This document shows, one piece after another, positions 1 to 9,248 of a DNA stretch of 53,998 bases. Position numbers and translations under genes: made by a program. The stretch covers positions 1 to 53,998 of the forward strand of contig CAMYJU010000020.1 of the NCBI GenBank assembly GCA_947258795.1. Direction: 5' to 3'. Numbering within the stretch: the first letter of the stretch is position 1; the number at the start of each line of letters is the position of its first letter. The notes beneath the pieces were generated by a model that worked only from the letters and a program-made list of their open reading frames with translations, was not told where the DNA came from and did no database searches. Source of the stretch: an uncultured Gammaproteobacteria bacterium (GTDB lineage: Bacteria; Pseudomonadota; Gammaproteobacteria; DRJJ01).

Positions 1-1
1 T

Positions 2-265
2 ATCAATGAAGATGAAAAGGCATCCGCAGATCTGAAAATGGCTATCGGCTTGATACCGAAAAAGTCAGCCTATTCAGATTATGATAAAAATTATCTCTTA
101 TTTTATGCTGTGACACTTTATCACGATCTGCTTAGGTTTTCAGCTAATAATGAAGCAGCAGAAAAGATGAATTCACTATATAGCTATGATGAGATTAATT
201 TGAGCTGCGTAGATGATAGATTAAAAAGACATTTTCCAATACGTGATTTTACCGAGAAAGAGTAA
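2..265 (+). CDS. C-terminal end of an unidentified protein, cut by the window edge
   Basis: The reading frame is open from the first bases of the window to a TAA at 263-265, so this is probably the last 87 or so codons of a longer gene. An internal ATG at 38 has no convincing ribosome binding site. The visible part is hydrophilic, rich in Asp, Lys and Tyr, and mostly predicted helical by eye, with no cysteine pair, signal peptide or membrane segment. I do not recognise the family. Its AT-rich codon use is unlike the housekeeping genes further right. Confidence 0.45.
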   Translation: MNEDEKASADLKMAIGLIPKKSAYSDYDKNYLLFYAVTLYHDLLRFSANNEAAEKMNSLYSYDEINLSCVDDRLKRHFPIRDFTEKE

Positions 266-675
266 CAACTTATATGGACATCCATCATAAATAATATTTG
301 CAATTAAAGGGGTCACCCATAAGTCGTACGCTGTCAACAGGGCGATAAAAACGCAACAGCATCGGGGTCGGACCAAACTAACCATATGAAAACATTCGAA
401 AAAGACCTCAATTCAAGCCAGAATAAAGCCTTAGCTCTACTTTTCTAACAGCAAAAAGATTACTTTAAGGAAGAAGTAACATACCCAGTGCTAACAGACC
501 AATAATAACGGGGTCGGACCAAGCAAACTCATTATATTTGGTATCAGGATAAAAACTCAATCAGTAGTGATTGAAAATAATTAGGTCCGACTAAGTGTTT
601 TTACTCTGACCCCATACTACGGGATCAGTATAAAAATTCTCAGACAACGTATTGATAAGAATACAGGCAGATAAC
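266..675. other. gene-poor stretch with scattered GGGGTC-type short repeats
   Basis: No convincing gene is seen. Short related words recur in both orientations: GGGGTCAC near 309, GGGGTCGGACCAA near 364 and again near 510, GGTCCGACTAA near 582 and TCTGACCCCAT near 605. They look like degenerate copies of a dispersed element of the kind often left near IS200/REP-type sequences, but no transposase is present. An imperfect hairpin, GCTGT to ACAGC, lies around 331-360. Confidence 0.4.
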
Positions 676-1713
676 TCAGGCTAAAGTCCTACCGGCCAGT
701 TGCATGGTCGCACAGTGGACACTGCCATATTGCTGGATCAGGGGCAGGGCGTTAACCGGTATGATCTCCCGATCCGGAAAAACCTCTGCCAGGCGTTGCT
801 GACACTCACTGTCCAGATCTGCCTGTTGATAAGTGGGTAACAATACCGCGCCATTGATAATCAGGAAGTTGGCATAGGTGGCAGGCAGTCGTTCGCCGTC
901 ATCATTCAGGATAGCCTCTGGTAAAGGCAAATCAATCAGTCTATAAGACTCACCGTTCGGCTGACTCAAATCCTGTAGTTCCTGACGCATACTGTTCAGG
1001 GATTCGTAGTGAGGGTCCGAGTCTTGTTCACAGCTGACATGGGCAATGGTGTCTTTTGTACAGAAGCGCGCCAGGGTATCGATATGGCCATCGGTGTCAT
1101 CACCCAGCAGTTTACCGTGTTGCAGATAAATGACACGGTCAACACCCAGACTGGACTTCAGGCTTTCGGTGATGTCCTGTTCACTCATGCCTGGGTTACG
1201 TTTACTGTCAAGCATACACTGACGGGTGGTCAGCAAGGTGCCGAGACAGTCTGTCTCGACTGCACCGCCTTCGAGTTCCAGTTCGTAATTGATCAGATGT
1301 GTATCTGTAGATATACCCTGTTCATACAGCCAGGGACTAACCGCATTATCCAGCTCGGCCGGGTACTTGCCGCCCCAGCCATTGAACATGAAATTCAACA
1401 GACAGGGGGTGCCGTCACAGCTTGCGGACAAGGGGGCGTAATCACGTGTCCAGGTATCGTTATAGTGACGGGTTAACAGTATCAGGCGTGCCGGCGGGAC
1501 GTCGTGCCGGGCAAGTAGTTCAGACACATGCTGACGCAGTATGTCATCGTAACAGAGGATGATCAGTTGCTGAAAACGGCATATGGCCTGGGCCATCTCC
1601 AGGTAGGTCTGCTCGACCTGATCCAGCCAGGGTTGCCAGTCTGATTGTGGGCGAGGCCAGGCGACAAGCACGGCATCCTGTTCGACCCATTCAGGTAACA
1701 GTGTGACACCCAC
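676..1713 (-). CDS. Agmatine deiminase / peptidylarginine deiminase-family enzyme
   Basis: This 345-residue protein belongs to the guanidino-group modifying superfamily, whose AguA branch hydrolyses agmatine to N-carbamoylputrescine and ammonia in polyamine metabolism. The expected motifs are in order: WTRDYAP with Asp91, EGGAVE at 148-153, GDDTDGHID with His210, and SVHCATMQ near the C-terminus with the nucleophile Cys334. The length fits the family, which usually has 340-370 residues. Translation appears to begin at a GTG (complement of 1711-1713) without a clear Shine-Dalgarno; no better start is visible. It lies 38 bases after the small exported-protein gene and is probably co-transcribed with it. 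No carbamoylputrescine amidase gene is adjacent, so the substrate is inferred. Confidence 0.85.
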   Translation of the reverse strand: MGVTLLPEWVEQDAVLVAWPRPQSDWQPWLDQVEQTYLEMAQAICRFQQLIILCYDDILRQHVSELLARHDVPPARLILLTRHYNDTWTRDYAPLSASCDGTPCLLNFMFNGWGGKYPAELDNAVSPWLYEQGISTDTHLINYELELEGGAVETDCLGTLLTTRQCMLDSKRNPGMSEQDITESLKSSLGVDRVIYLQHGKLLGDDTDGHIDTLARFCTKDTIAHVSCEQDSDPHYESLNSMRQELQDLSQPNGESYRLIDLPLPEAILNDDGERLPATYANFLIINGAVLLPTYQQADLDSECQQRLAEVFPDREIIPVNALPLIQQYGSVHCATMQLAGRTLA

Positions 1714-1751
1714 GTTGTCGTTGGTTCAGTTTTGGTTAGGGGGTGTCCGGA

Positions 1752-2039
1752 TCAGGGGTGCACGACCGAGTCAATCACGCGGTTATATTCAAAAAACACG
1801 GTAAAGTTACCATAGTCCCAGCGTGTGATAGGCGGGTCACCGACGGCCGGCATTGTATTACCAGGCTCGCCAAACTGTGATTTGACCTGCTCCATCGTGG
1901 ATGCCCTGGATGGGAGCTGCACATCTGCAGGGACATCGCCGACCGATTTCATGTTCATGACATCTGCCTGGGTGCCACTAACGGGCGCAAGACCAAGCAT
2001 GGCTACCAGTGCCAGCGGGGTTAATTGCATCAGACGCAT
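1752..2039 (-). CDS. Small exported protein of unknown function
   Basis: A 95-residue protein with a typical Sec signal peptide (residues 1 to about 25, ending near TQA), so it is probably periplasmic. The mature part has a GEP motif followed by RWDYGNFTVFFE and ends with an isoleucine- and valine-rich strand. This resembles the small SmpA/BamE-like folds often seen in gammaproteobacterial periplasmic proteins, but I cannot assign it to that family firmly. An AGGAG seven bases before the ATG supports the start. It is the first gene of a likely two-gene operon with the deiminase downstream. Confidence 0.7.
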   Translation of the reverse strand: MRLMQLTPLALVAMLGLAPVSGTQADVMNMKSVGDVPADVQLPSRASTMEQVKSQFGEPGNTMPAVGDPPITRWDYGNFTVFFEYNRVIDSVVHP

Positions 2040-2285
2040 ATTTTAACTCCTGATATTAGGATGCTGTAATCCAGCTTAATCAGTATGCAAACACGAATCG
2101 GTGTGAATGCTATCCTGTATGTTATTGTTTGTTCATCAACTACTGGATTAACTATAGCATTCAATGTGTTGATACTAAAGCAGGATAGGCAAATTTTGAG
2201 AAACAGGCACGTGTCGGGCATAAAATCACCGGAAGTTTATGATTTTAGCGACATCCGGCCTCCGAATATGGTTTAATTGGACCCC

Positions 2286-3560
2286 ATGTTTCGCCCACTC
2301 GAAGTCTATATCGGCCTGCGCTACGTGCGCGCCAAACGACGCAATCATTTCATTTCGTTCATTTCACTGACCTCCATGATCGGGATCGCGCTGGGTATCT
2401 GGGCGCTGATTACGGTGCTGTCGGTGATGAACGGTTTTGAACAGGAATTGCGTAACCGTATCCTGGGGATGGCCTCGCATGCGACCATCGAGGGCCTGTA
2501 TGAACCGCTGGAAGACTGGAAAAAGGTTGCGGATCAAGCCAGTAAGCATCCCGAGGTGATCGGGGTGGCGCCCTATGTCGAGGGTCAGGGCATGGTCAGC
2601 CTGCGCCAGTTCAGCCAGGGGGTCGTGGTGCGTGGGATTATCCCGGAGGATGAGCCCAAGGTCTCGATCGTGACCGATAAGCTGAAATCGGGCAGGCTGG
2701 AAGATCTGCAGGCGGGTAAATTCAACGTGATCATCGGTGTTGAAATGGCCCGATCACTGTTCGGCACAGACCGGATAGATCAGCTCACATCACGTGAACA
2801 ACGTGCCATCACCCTGATTATCCCTGAAGCCACGGTGACACCGGCGGGTATGTTACCGCGCTTCAAACGCTTTACCGTGGTGGGTGTGTTCGAGATGGGT
2901 ATGCATGAATATGACAGCGCGCTGATGTTAATGCATGCGGAAGACGCGGCACGCCTGTACCGTATCAAGGGATCGGTGACCGGTGTACGCCTGAAACTGG
3001 AAAACATGTATGAGGCGCCACGCGTGGCCCGTGAGCTGGTCGGGACTATGGACGGGGCCTACCAGGTAAGGGACTGGAGTCGCAAACACGTTAATCTGTT
3101 TACCGCTATCAATATGGAAAAGCGGGTAATGTTTATCATCCTGTTTCTGATCGTGGCGGTGGCCGCGTTCAATATCGTATCCACGCTGGTCATGGTGGTG
3201 ACGGACAAGGAGGCGGATATTGCGATACTGCGTACCCTGGGCGCTTCGCCGGGCAGTATTATGTGGATATTTATTATCCAGGGTGCGGTCATCGGCCTGA
3301 TTGGTACCTTGCTGGGGCTGGCCACCGGCGTACCGACCGCACTGAATGTGAACGAGATAATTTCGACCATCGAAGGCTGGCTGGGTATTCGTTTTCTGTC
3401 ACCTGATGTGTATTACATCACCGACCTGACTTCGGATATGCAGTGGTCTGATGTGGGCATGGTCTGTGGTTTTTCATTACTGATCTCGTTACTGGCTACC
3501 CTCTACCCGGCGTGGCGTGCTGCGCGTACTCAACCGGCCGAGGCATTGCGCTATGAGTGA
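2286..3560 (+). CDS. lolC: Lipoprotein-releasing ABC transporter permease, LolC/LolE family
   Basis: This inner-membrane permease of the Lol machinery extracts outer-membrane lipoproteins from the inner membrane and hands them to LolA. The N-terminus carries the family pattern [18 protein letters not shown] followed by the first membrane helix (about 24-48). A large periplasmic domain follows, then three C-terminal helices and an ending with [20 protein letters not shown], as in FtsX/MacB-type permeases. I place the start at the ATG at 2286 rather than the TTG nine bases upstream, because homologues begin here. It overlaps lolD by eight bases. Only one permease gene is present, with no lolE after lolD, so it may act as a LolF-type homodimer or pair with a distant LolE. 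Confidence 0.9.
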   Translation: MFRPLEVYIGLRYVRAKRRNHFISFISLTSMIGIALGIWALITVLSVMNGFEQELRNRILGMASHATIEGLYEPLEDWKKVADQASKHPEVIGVAPYVEGQGMVSLRQFSQGVVVRGIIPEDEPKVSIVTDKLKSGRLEDLQAGKFNVIIGVEMARSLFGTDRIDQLTSREQRAITLIIPEATVTPAGMLPRFKRFTVVGVFEMGMHEYDSALMLMHAEDAARLYRIKGSVTGVRLKLENMYEAPRVARELVGTMDGAYQVRDWSRKHVNLFTAINMEKRVMFIILFLIVAVAAFNIVSTLVMVVTDKEADIAILRTLGASPGSIMWIFIIQGAVIGLIGTLLGLATGVPTALNVNEIISTIEGWLGIRFLSPDVYYITDLTSDMQWSDVGMVCGFSLLISLLATLYPAWRAARTQPAEALRYE

Positions 3561-4263
3561 TCAACATCAGATCGTGCTGCAGTGTCGTCAAGTACACAAA
3601 TCCTTCACCGAAGGGGGGCTGTCTGTCGAGGTCCTGAATGGTGTGGATCTGACGCTGCAGACAGGCGAGCAGCTGGCTATCATCGGTTCGTCGGGTTCGG
3701 GTAAAAGCACCTTGTTGCACATCCTTGGCGGCCTGGACGATCCGACCAGCGGGGAAGTCATTGTTGATGGCCAGCACATGAACAAGCTTGACCAGCGTGC
3801 ACGCGGGCGTTTGCGCAACAGCGTCATGGGCTTTGTCTACCAGTTTCATCACCTGTTACCGGAATTTACAGCGCTGGAAAACGTCGCCATGCCCTTGCTG
3901 CTGGCCGGTGAGTCCACCGACCAGGCACGCAGGCAGGCCGCGGCCATGCTTGATCGCGTCGGCCTGGCCGAGCGACTGCGTCACAAGCCGGGCGAGTTGT
4001 CCGGTGGTGAACGACAACGCGCGGCCATTGCCAGGGCACTGGTCAAGAATCCGAAGTGTGTACTGGCCGATGAGCCGACCGGTAACCTGGATCATCATAC
4101 CGCCGAGCACGTGTACGAGTTGATGCTGGAGCTGAACCAACAGCTGGGTACCAGCTTTATCGTGGTCACCCACGATACCAGGCTGGCCAGTCGCATGGAC
4201 AGGATATTACGTCTGGAAGAGGGCGTGTTGGGTGAGGACCAGCCTGTTAAGTCGACGGCATGA
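3553..4263 (+). CDS. lolD: Lipoprotein-releasing ABC transporter ATPase LolD
   Basis: ATPase subunit that powers lipoprotein release by the Lol permease. Walker [10 protein letters not shown] is at residues 45-53, the ABC signature is [10 protein letters not shown], and Walker B is [12 protein letters not shown], the form characteristic of LolD/MacB-type ATPases; the H-loop histidine lies in VVTHD. The start ATG at 3553 sits inside the end of lolC (ATGAGTGA overlap), implying translational coupling. An upstream in-frame extension lies wholly within lolC and is not needed. The length of 236 residues is normal for the family. Confidence 0.93.
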   Translation: MSDQHQIVLQCRQVHKSFTEGGLSVEVLNGVDLTLQTGEQLAIIGSSGSGKSTLLHILGGLDDPTSGEVIVDGQHMNKLDQRARGRLRNSVMGFVYQFHHLLPEFTALENVAMPLLLAGESTDQARRQAAAMLDRVGLAERLRHKPGELSGGERQRAAIARALVKNPKCVLADEPTGNLDHHTAEHVYELMLELNQQLGTSFIVVTHDTRLASRMDRILRLEEGVLGEDQPVKSTA

Positions 4264-4272
4264 CCGGTTTGA

Positions 4273-4803
4273 CTAGTTTTTAGGCTGATTATGACTGCGC
4301 TTCGCGCGTTCCTTGATATGTTGTATCAGGTGCCAGCGCCACAACAGACGGATAATCGTGTAGCCGGCGGCTGAGCTGACCGTTGCGGCAACCAGGCAAC
4401 CGAGCAGAAAGGGTTCCCAGATGGCGCCCAGGCCATTGACCAGCCAGTCTATGGACGAATCGAAGTCGAATTCCTGTTCTGGTGTATTCAATATCCAGGC
4501 ACCCAGCTGGTAGGTGCCATAGAACATCGGCGCCATCGTGAACGGGTTGGTGATCCAGACCAGTGCCACGGACAGCGGCAGATTGACCCGAAACAGGATC
4601 GCAGCACCCGCCGCCAGGATCATCTGGAACGGAACCGGCATGAGCGCATTAAACAGACCGACAGCAAAGGCACCGGCAACTGAACGGCGGTTCATGTGCC
4701 ACAGGTTGGGTTCGTGGAGCAGATCGCCAAAGACCTGCAGATGCTTGTGTTCGCGGATCACCTTAAGATCCGGCATGACTTTTTTTAAAAACTTCCTGGG
4801 CAT
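4273..4803 (-). CDS. DUF2062 inner-membrane protein
   Basis: A 176-residue DUF2062 protein, predicted to span the inner membrane about three times. Typical features are the N-terminal MPRKFLKKVMP, the segment NRRSVAGAFAVGLFNALMPVPFQM, and VALVWITNPFTMAPMFY, where the TNP motif is the family hallmark. Function is unknown. It ends nine bases from the convergent lolD. A DUF2062 gene next to comEC and lolD is a frequent arrangement in gammaproteobacteria, so it belongs to the conserved block. Confidence 0.8.
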   Translation of the reverse strand: MPRKFLKKVMPDLKVIREHKHLQVFGDLLHEPNLWHMNRRSVAGAFAVGLFNALMPVPFQMILAAGAAILFRVNLPLSVALVWITNPFTMAPMFYGTYQLGAWILNTPEQEFDFDSSIDWLVNGLGAIWEPFLLGCLVAATVSSAAGYTIIRLLWRWHLIQHIKERAKRSHNQPKN

Positions 4804-4955
4804 CGGTTTTCTGGTTTATTCTGTAGGCTTATAGCATAAGCGATCACCAGCCTGAGTGCTAATCCGCCAGGCGAACGATAGCTGTCAACCGATCTTATTG
4901 ATAGCACGTCTAAATTACGATAACTTTGCCGGAATTTGTATCACAGGACGTGAAT

Positions 4956-7271
4956 ATGTGGATAAGGACATTGGCCCTGCTGTTGGGGGTGACCGGCTTT
5001 CAGCAGCTCTCGTCACTACCGGCGCCTGTCTGTCTGGCCGCACTGGCCATCCTGCCGCTGGCCCGTTGCTGGCGTTTCCTGGTTGTCCCTGCGTGGCTGA
5101 TAGCCGGTTTTGCGATCGCCTGGGGTCATGCTGCGTGGCAATCCCGCTATTTTCTCCCGGATGCCCTGCAGGGCCAGGATCTGCTGGTGACCGGCACGGT
5201 CTCGTCTATCCCCGAGTATCGGGAACGTAGCGTACGTTTTCGCCTGCAAGTCAATTCCTTACTGAGTGATGACAAACCGGTGGCTAAGGTCCGGCAAATC
5301 CGCTTGTACTGGTATGGGAAACATCACCAGGTCAGGGCCGGTGAGCAGTGGCAGTTCCGTGTTCGCCTGAAGCGCCCGCATGGGTTTATGAACCCGGGCG
5401 GCTTCGACTACGAGGCCTGGTTGTTCCGGCAGGGTATCCAGGCAACCGGTTACGTACGCAAGGACAGTCAGAACCGGCGTCTTGACCGGCATGGCGAGAT
5501 ATCGGTGCTGACCATACGGCAGGATATGCGTGAGCGTTTGCTGGAGCAGCTAGGCTCTGCTGCTGCCACCGGTCTGGTGCTGGCGCTGGCGCTGGGTGAC
5601 CGAACTGCGATTACACAGCAGCAATGGGAGATCTTGAAGCGCACCGGTACCGGGCATTTGCTGGCTATATCCGGCCTGCATATCGGGCTGGTGGCAACGC
5701 TGGGTTTCTGGCTGGGGCGCTGGATAGGGTCGGTTTCGGTAAGGCTGACCGAGCATATGCCGGCGCAACTATTGGGTGCCGGCTGCGGCTTTGCGCTGGC
5801 CTTAGTCTATGCGATGCTGGCCGGGTTTTCGATACCGACCCAGCGTGCGCTGATCATGGTGACCGTGGTGATGGCCGCCTGGCTGCTTCGACAGCCGGTT
5901 AAACCGGGTTTCAGCCTGTCATTGGCCTTACGCAGTATATTGATACTGGACCCGGTAGCGGTATTGTCCGCCGGATTCTGGCTGTCCTTCGCCGCGGTCA
6001 GTGTACTGTGGTTCGGCATGAGTCACCGGGTCGTCCGCGAAGGCTGGTTGCTGAGGATGTGGCGGCCCCAGTGGCTGATCGCGGCCGGATTGCTGCCATT
6101 GAGCCTGTTGTTCTTTCAGCAGAGCTCTGTGGTGGCGCCTTTGGCCAATCTGTTTGCGATACCGGTCGTCGGTATGCTGGCGGTGCCGCTGATTCTGCTG
6201 GGCGTGATCCTGTCCTGGTTCCCGGGGACGCCCGGACAGGGCTTGCTGGAACTGGCCGCCTGGATACTGGGGCAACTCTGGCAGGCCCTGGCGGGTTTGT
6301 CATCCTGGTCGTTGGCCAGCTGGTCCCAGGGTGTGTCGTCGGGTGTGGTGATGGCCATGGCTGTCGCGGGTACGCTACTGGTTTTGATGCCACGTGGCAT
6401 GCATGTCCGACGGCTGGCGATACTAATGTACCTGCCCCTGTTTCTGCCACGTACTCTGGCACCCGAGCCGGGTGCGTACTGGCTAAACCTGATGGATGTT
6501 GGGCAAGGGCTGTCGGCGGTTATTCGGACCCGGCACCATACGCTCGTATTTGATACCGGCCCTGCATTCAGTAAACGCTTCGATACCGGAAGTTCAGTAC
6601 TGATCCCGTATCTACTGAAGTCCGACATCTCCGGGGTAGACACTCTGGTGATCAGTCATGGTGACAATGACCACATTGGTGGTATGAAGTCCCTGTTAAG
6701 CGGGATACCGGTTCGATCGGTGCTGAGCAGTGTACCTGACCTGATCGAACATGCCGATGTGAGGGCCTGTGTGCGGGGTCAGCACTGGCAGTGGGATGGT
6801 GTCCGTTTTCGTATTCTGCATCCCTCCGAACCTGTAGGGCAGAAGCCCAACGGGAAGAAAAAACGGGAGAACAACCATTCCTGTGTGCTACTGATCGAAG
6901 GCGAGGGTGGTCGCACCCTGATACCGGGCGATATCGAAAAGCAGGCAGAAAGGCAGTTATTGCAGGCAGACGCCACATTGCTGAAAGCTGATATCCTGAT
7001 CGCACCCCACCACGGCAGCCAGACATCCTCGACCAGCGCCTTTATCAAAGCAGTCGACCCTGACTATGTGTTGTTCCCGGTCGGTTATCGCAATCGTTTT
7101 CATCACCCGTCGGACAAGGTGCTTGACCGATATGATGATACCAATGCTGTGTTGTTAAACAGCAGTGAGACTGGCAACATGCACTTTCGTGTCAGTCCGG
7201 ATAAAGGTATACAGTCGCCGCAGCTCTATCGGCATCAGGCCAGGCGTTACTGGCACCAGGGCCAGCCCTGA
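4956..7271 (+). CDS. comEC: DNA internalisation competence protein ComEC/Rec2
   Basis: Predicted inner-membrane channel for single-stranded DNA entry during natural transformation. The 771-residue protein has the usual order: N-terminal DUF4131 region with membrane helices, the Competence domain including the ISGLHIGLV motif and many helices, and a C-terminal metallo-beta-lactamase-like domain with the metal motif HGDNDHIGG (His568) and later APHHGSQTSS. I chose the ATG at 4956 because AGGA lies eight bases upstream; a TTG ten codons earlier is possible. The gene looks intact. Type IV pilus and other competence genes are outside the window, so transformability cannot be judged. Confidence 0.9.
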   Translation: MWIRTLALLLGVTGFQQLSSLPAPVCLAALAILPLARCWRFLVVPAWLIAGFAIAWGHAAWQSRYFLPDALQGQDLLVTGTVSSIPEYRERSVRFRLQVNSLLSDDKPVAKVRQIRLYWYGKHHQVRAGEQWQFRVRLKRPHGFMNPGGFDYEAWLFRQGIQATGYVRKDSQNRRLDRHGEISVLTIRQDMRERLLEQLGSAAATGLVLALALGDRTAITQQQWEILKRTGTGHLLAISGLHIGLVATLGFWLGRWIGSVSVRLTEHMPAQLLGAGCGFALALVYAMLAGFSIPTQRALIMVTVVMAAWLLRQPVKPGFSLSLALRSILILDPVAVLSAGFWLSFAAVSVLWFGMSHRVVREGWLLRMWRPQWLIAAGLLPLSLLFFQQSSVVAPLANLFAIPVVGMLAVPLILLGVILSWFPGTPGQGLLELAAWILGQLWQALAGLSSWSLASWSQGVSSGVVMAMAVAGTLLVLMPRGMHVRRLAILMYLPLFLPRTLAPEPGAYWLNLMDVGQGLSAVIRTRHHTLVFDTGPAFSKRFDTGSSVLIPYLLKSDISGVDTLVISHGDNDHIGGMKSLLSGIPVRSVLSSVPDLIEHADVRACVRGQHWQWDGVRFRILHPSEPVGQKPNGKKKRENNHSCVLLIEGEGGRTLIPGDIEKQAERQLLQADATLLKADILIAPHHGSQTSSTSAFIKAVDPDYVLFPVGYRNRFHHPSDKVLDRYDDTNAVLLNSSETGNMHFRVSPDKGIQSPQLYRHQARRYWHQGQP

Positions 7272-7301
7272 CCAGGACATTGTTGAAATCCCGGAAGGTA
7301 G

Positions 7302-7332
7302 AATAAAATACGGGGGAGTTTCCTCCCCCGTA
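7302..7332 (-). terminator. Intrinsic terminator of the PKD-repeat gene
   Basis: A perfect ten-base-pair hairpin, TACGGGGGAG / CTCCCCCGTA with a four-base loop, spans 7309-7332. On the minus strand it is followed by TTTTATTC, making a strong rho-independent terminator thirty bases past the stop of the minus-strand gene. It could also stop readthrough from comEC, although the plus-strand side lacks a T run. Confidence 0.85.
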
Positions 7333-7361
7333 CAGTTAAGCTTTGACAAAAGCCTGAGTGA

Positions 7362-9236
7362 TTATTTCTTCACTCTTGCCATGATGCCATCGCCATCGTC
7401 GTCATAGTAGTCCTCGTCATCATCGTCTTCATCATCGGAATCGCCGTCATCATCGAAGTCATCGTCGTCGTCATCGTCATCATCGTCGTCGTCATCATCA
7501 TCCATACGACGCATGATGCTGGCGGTGGTCGCATCCGAATCGGTAGCGCCGCTATCATCCGTGACAACCAGGGTAACGTTGTACATACCACTTGAGGCAT
7601 AGGTATGAGTTGGGTTCACGCCAGTACCGGTGTTGCCGTCACCAAAGTCCCAACTATAGGATGCAATGCTGCCATCCGGATCCATTGAGGCCGAGCCGTC
7701 AAACGTGATTGCAGAACCTTCCTTGGTGCTATACGGGCCGTTGGCATCAGCGACCGGTGGCAGATTCCCCTGACCAATGGTTGCGGTGGTCGATGCCGAA
7801 CCGGTATCGCCTGCATCATCGGTGACCACCAGTGTGACGGTGTAGATGCCGTCAGCTGCATAGGTATGAGATGGTGATACGCCTGTACCGTTGTTGCCGT
7901 CACCAAAGTCCCAACTATAGGACGCGATGCTGCCGTCCGGGTCAAACGAGCCACTACCATCAAACGCGATAGCCACACCAGACGAACCGGGATACGGGCC
8001 ATTCGGATCGGCAACCGGTGGCTGGTTAACAACCGCACCGATGGTAGCCGAGGTTGAGGCCGTGCCGGTTGCACCGCCATCATCCGTTACGGTCAGGGTG
8101 ACCGTGTAGCTGCCGTCGGCCGTATAGGTATGCGTCGGGCTGACTCCTGTACCGGTAGTGCCGTCACCAAAGTCCCAGTTGTAGGCAACGACGGTACCAT
8201 CCGGGTCACTGGATCCGCTTCCGTCAAACGAAATCGGGGCACCGCTTAATCCGCTATACGGGCCGTTCGGATTGGCGACCGGTGGCTGGTTAACCGGTGC
8301 ATCGGTAATGGTCGCTGTCGTCCCTAGCGCATCCGTGGCACCCGCATCGTCCATCACGGTCAGAGTGACATTATAGACACCTGCCGCCGCATAGGTATGG
8401 GTCGGGCTGACACCGGTACCGGTATTACCATCACCGAAGTCCCACGTGTAGCTGGTAATCGTACCATCCGGATCACTCGAGCCTGAGCCATCAAATGTGA
8501 GTGCTACGCCAGTGGTTCCGGTGTAGGGTCCATTGGGATTCGCTGCCGGTGGCAGGTTACCCAGGCCAATCGTGGCGGTTGAAGTAGCGGTGTCCGTGTT
8601 GCCGAAATCATCGGTCACGGTCAGTGTGACGATAAAGGTGCCACTGGCCAGATAGGTGTGTACCGGGTTGACACCGGTACCGGTATTGCCATCACCGAAA
8701 TCCCAGTCGTATGCAACGATAGTACCGTCCGGATCGCTGGATCCGCTGCCATCGAATGTGATCGGTATGTTGACCGTACCGGGATAGGGTCCATTGGCAT
8801 CGGCGACCGGTATCTGGTTAGTGGCCGGATCCAGGTCACCCGGAATAAATCCCGGTGGTGCCTCAACCAGACCCGTGGGCTGGCAGTTACCCCGGTTGTA
8901 GGTCGGGTTCACATTACCGGGTGTCCAGCCGGGTTGGGTGCTGGCGTTGATTTCGGTGAGATTGTCGGAGCCGGTCGGATCCGCATCCGAATCAAGTGTT
9001 TCAATGGCCTGAATGCGTGCCGTGATGCTACCCGCACCGGAAGAACACATGGCTTCACCATAGGGGTTGAGGTTCTGTGTACTGGCTGCATGACACAACT
9101 GGCAACTCGCATTGCCAGCAGATGTTGAGCCGGGGTATATGCCGTTCCAGGTTGCTATATATGAACTCAAGGAATAGACATTCGATGAGAACAGTAGGAA
9201 TAATACTGTTAGTGGAAAAGAAATTAGCTTTTTCAT
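7362..9236 (-). CDS. Exported single-haem, five-PKD-repeat protein with poly-aspartate tail
   Basis: A 624-residue secreted protein. A Sec signal peptide (1 to about 22) is followed by one c-type haem motif, CQLCH at 45-49, in a small N-terminal domain. Five tandem PKD domains follow (about 142-575), each with an NGPY near its start and a WDFGDG core. The C-terminus has a run of 15 Asp, more Asp/Glu-rich sequence including DDDGDG, and a short basic end. The ATG at 9236 is chosen because GGAG lies six bases upstream; another ATG four codons earlier lies inside that leader. PKD domains usually mediate protein or polysaccharide contacts and the tail may bind calcium, but the overall function is unknown. 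The gene sits between comEC and exbB, which are usually adjacent. Confidence 0.85.
   Translation of the reverse strand: MKKLISFPLTVLFLLFSSNVYSLSSYIATWNGIYPGSTSAGNASCQLCHAASTQNLNPYGEAMCSSGAGSITARIQAIETLDSDADPTGSDNLTEINASTQPGWTPGNVNPTYNRGNCQPTGLVEAPPGFIPGDLDPATNQIPVADANGPYPGTVNIPITFDGSGSSDPDGTIVAYDWDFGDGNTGTGVNPVHTYLASGTFIVTLTVTDDFGNTDTATSTATIGLGNLPPAANPNGPYTGTTGVALTFDGSGSSDPDGTITSYTWDFGDGNTGTGVSPTHTYAAAGVYNVTLTVMDDAGATDALGTTATITDAPVNQPPVANPNGPYSGLSGAPISFDGSGSSDPDGTVVAYNWDFGDGTTGTGVSPTHTYTADGSYTVTLTVTDDGGATGTASTSATIGAVVNQPPVADPNGPYPGSSGVAIAFDGSGSFDPDGSIASYSWDFGDGNNGTGVSPSHTYAADGIYTVTLVVTDDAGDTGSASTTATIGQGNLPPVADANGPYSTKEGSAITFDGSASMDPDGSIASYSWDFGDGNTGTGVNPTHTYASSGMYNVTLVVTDDSGATDSDATTASIMRRMDDDDDDDDDDDDDDDFDDDGDSDDEDDDDEDYYDDDGDGIMARVKK
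7512..8813 (-). repeat. Five tandem PKD-encoding repeats of about 260 bases
   Basis: The coding DNA consists of five direct repeats of roughly 255-265 bases, each encoding one PKD domain. The segment around WDFGDG and THTY is the most similar between copies (for example around 7640, 7895, 8165, 8435 and 8690). The copies differ at many third codon positions, so they are not recent perfect duplications. They could still recombine or collapse in short-read assembly. Confidence 0.8.
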
Positions 9237-9248
9237 AATACACTCCAT

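Noticed and set aside
1009..1476. Open frame of 155 codons on the plus strand opposite the deiminase gene
   Set aside because: It is antisense to a gene with complete family motifs and resembles no protein family.
6008..6553. Long plus-strand frame of 181 codons in another phase within comEC
   Set aside because: It lies wholly inside the intact ComEC coding sequence and arises from its GC-rich codon pattern.
7370..8083. Met/Thr-rich and Arg-rich frames overlapping the PKD-repeat gene
   Set aside because: They are alternative readings of the Asp codon run and of the PKD repeats, with no start signals or family match.
7512..8813. Regular repeats that could suggest a CRISPR array
   Set aside because: The repeats are about 260 bases long, coding and adjacent, without spacers; they are protein domain repeats.
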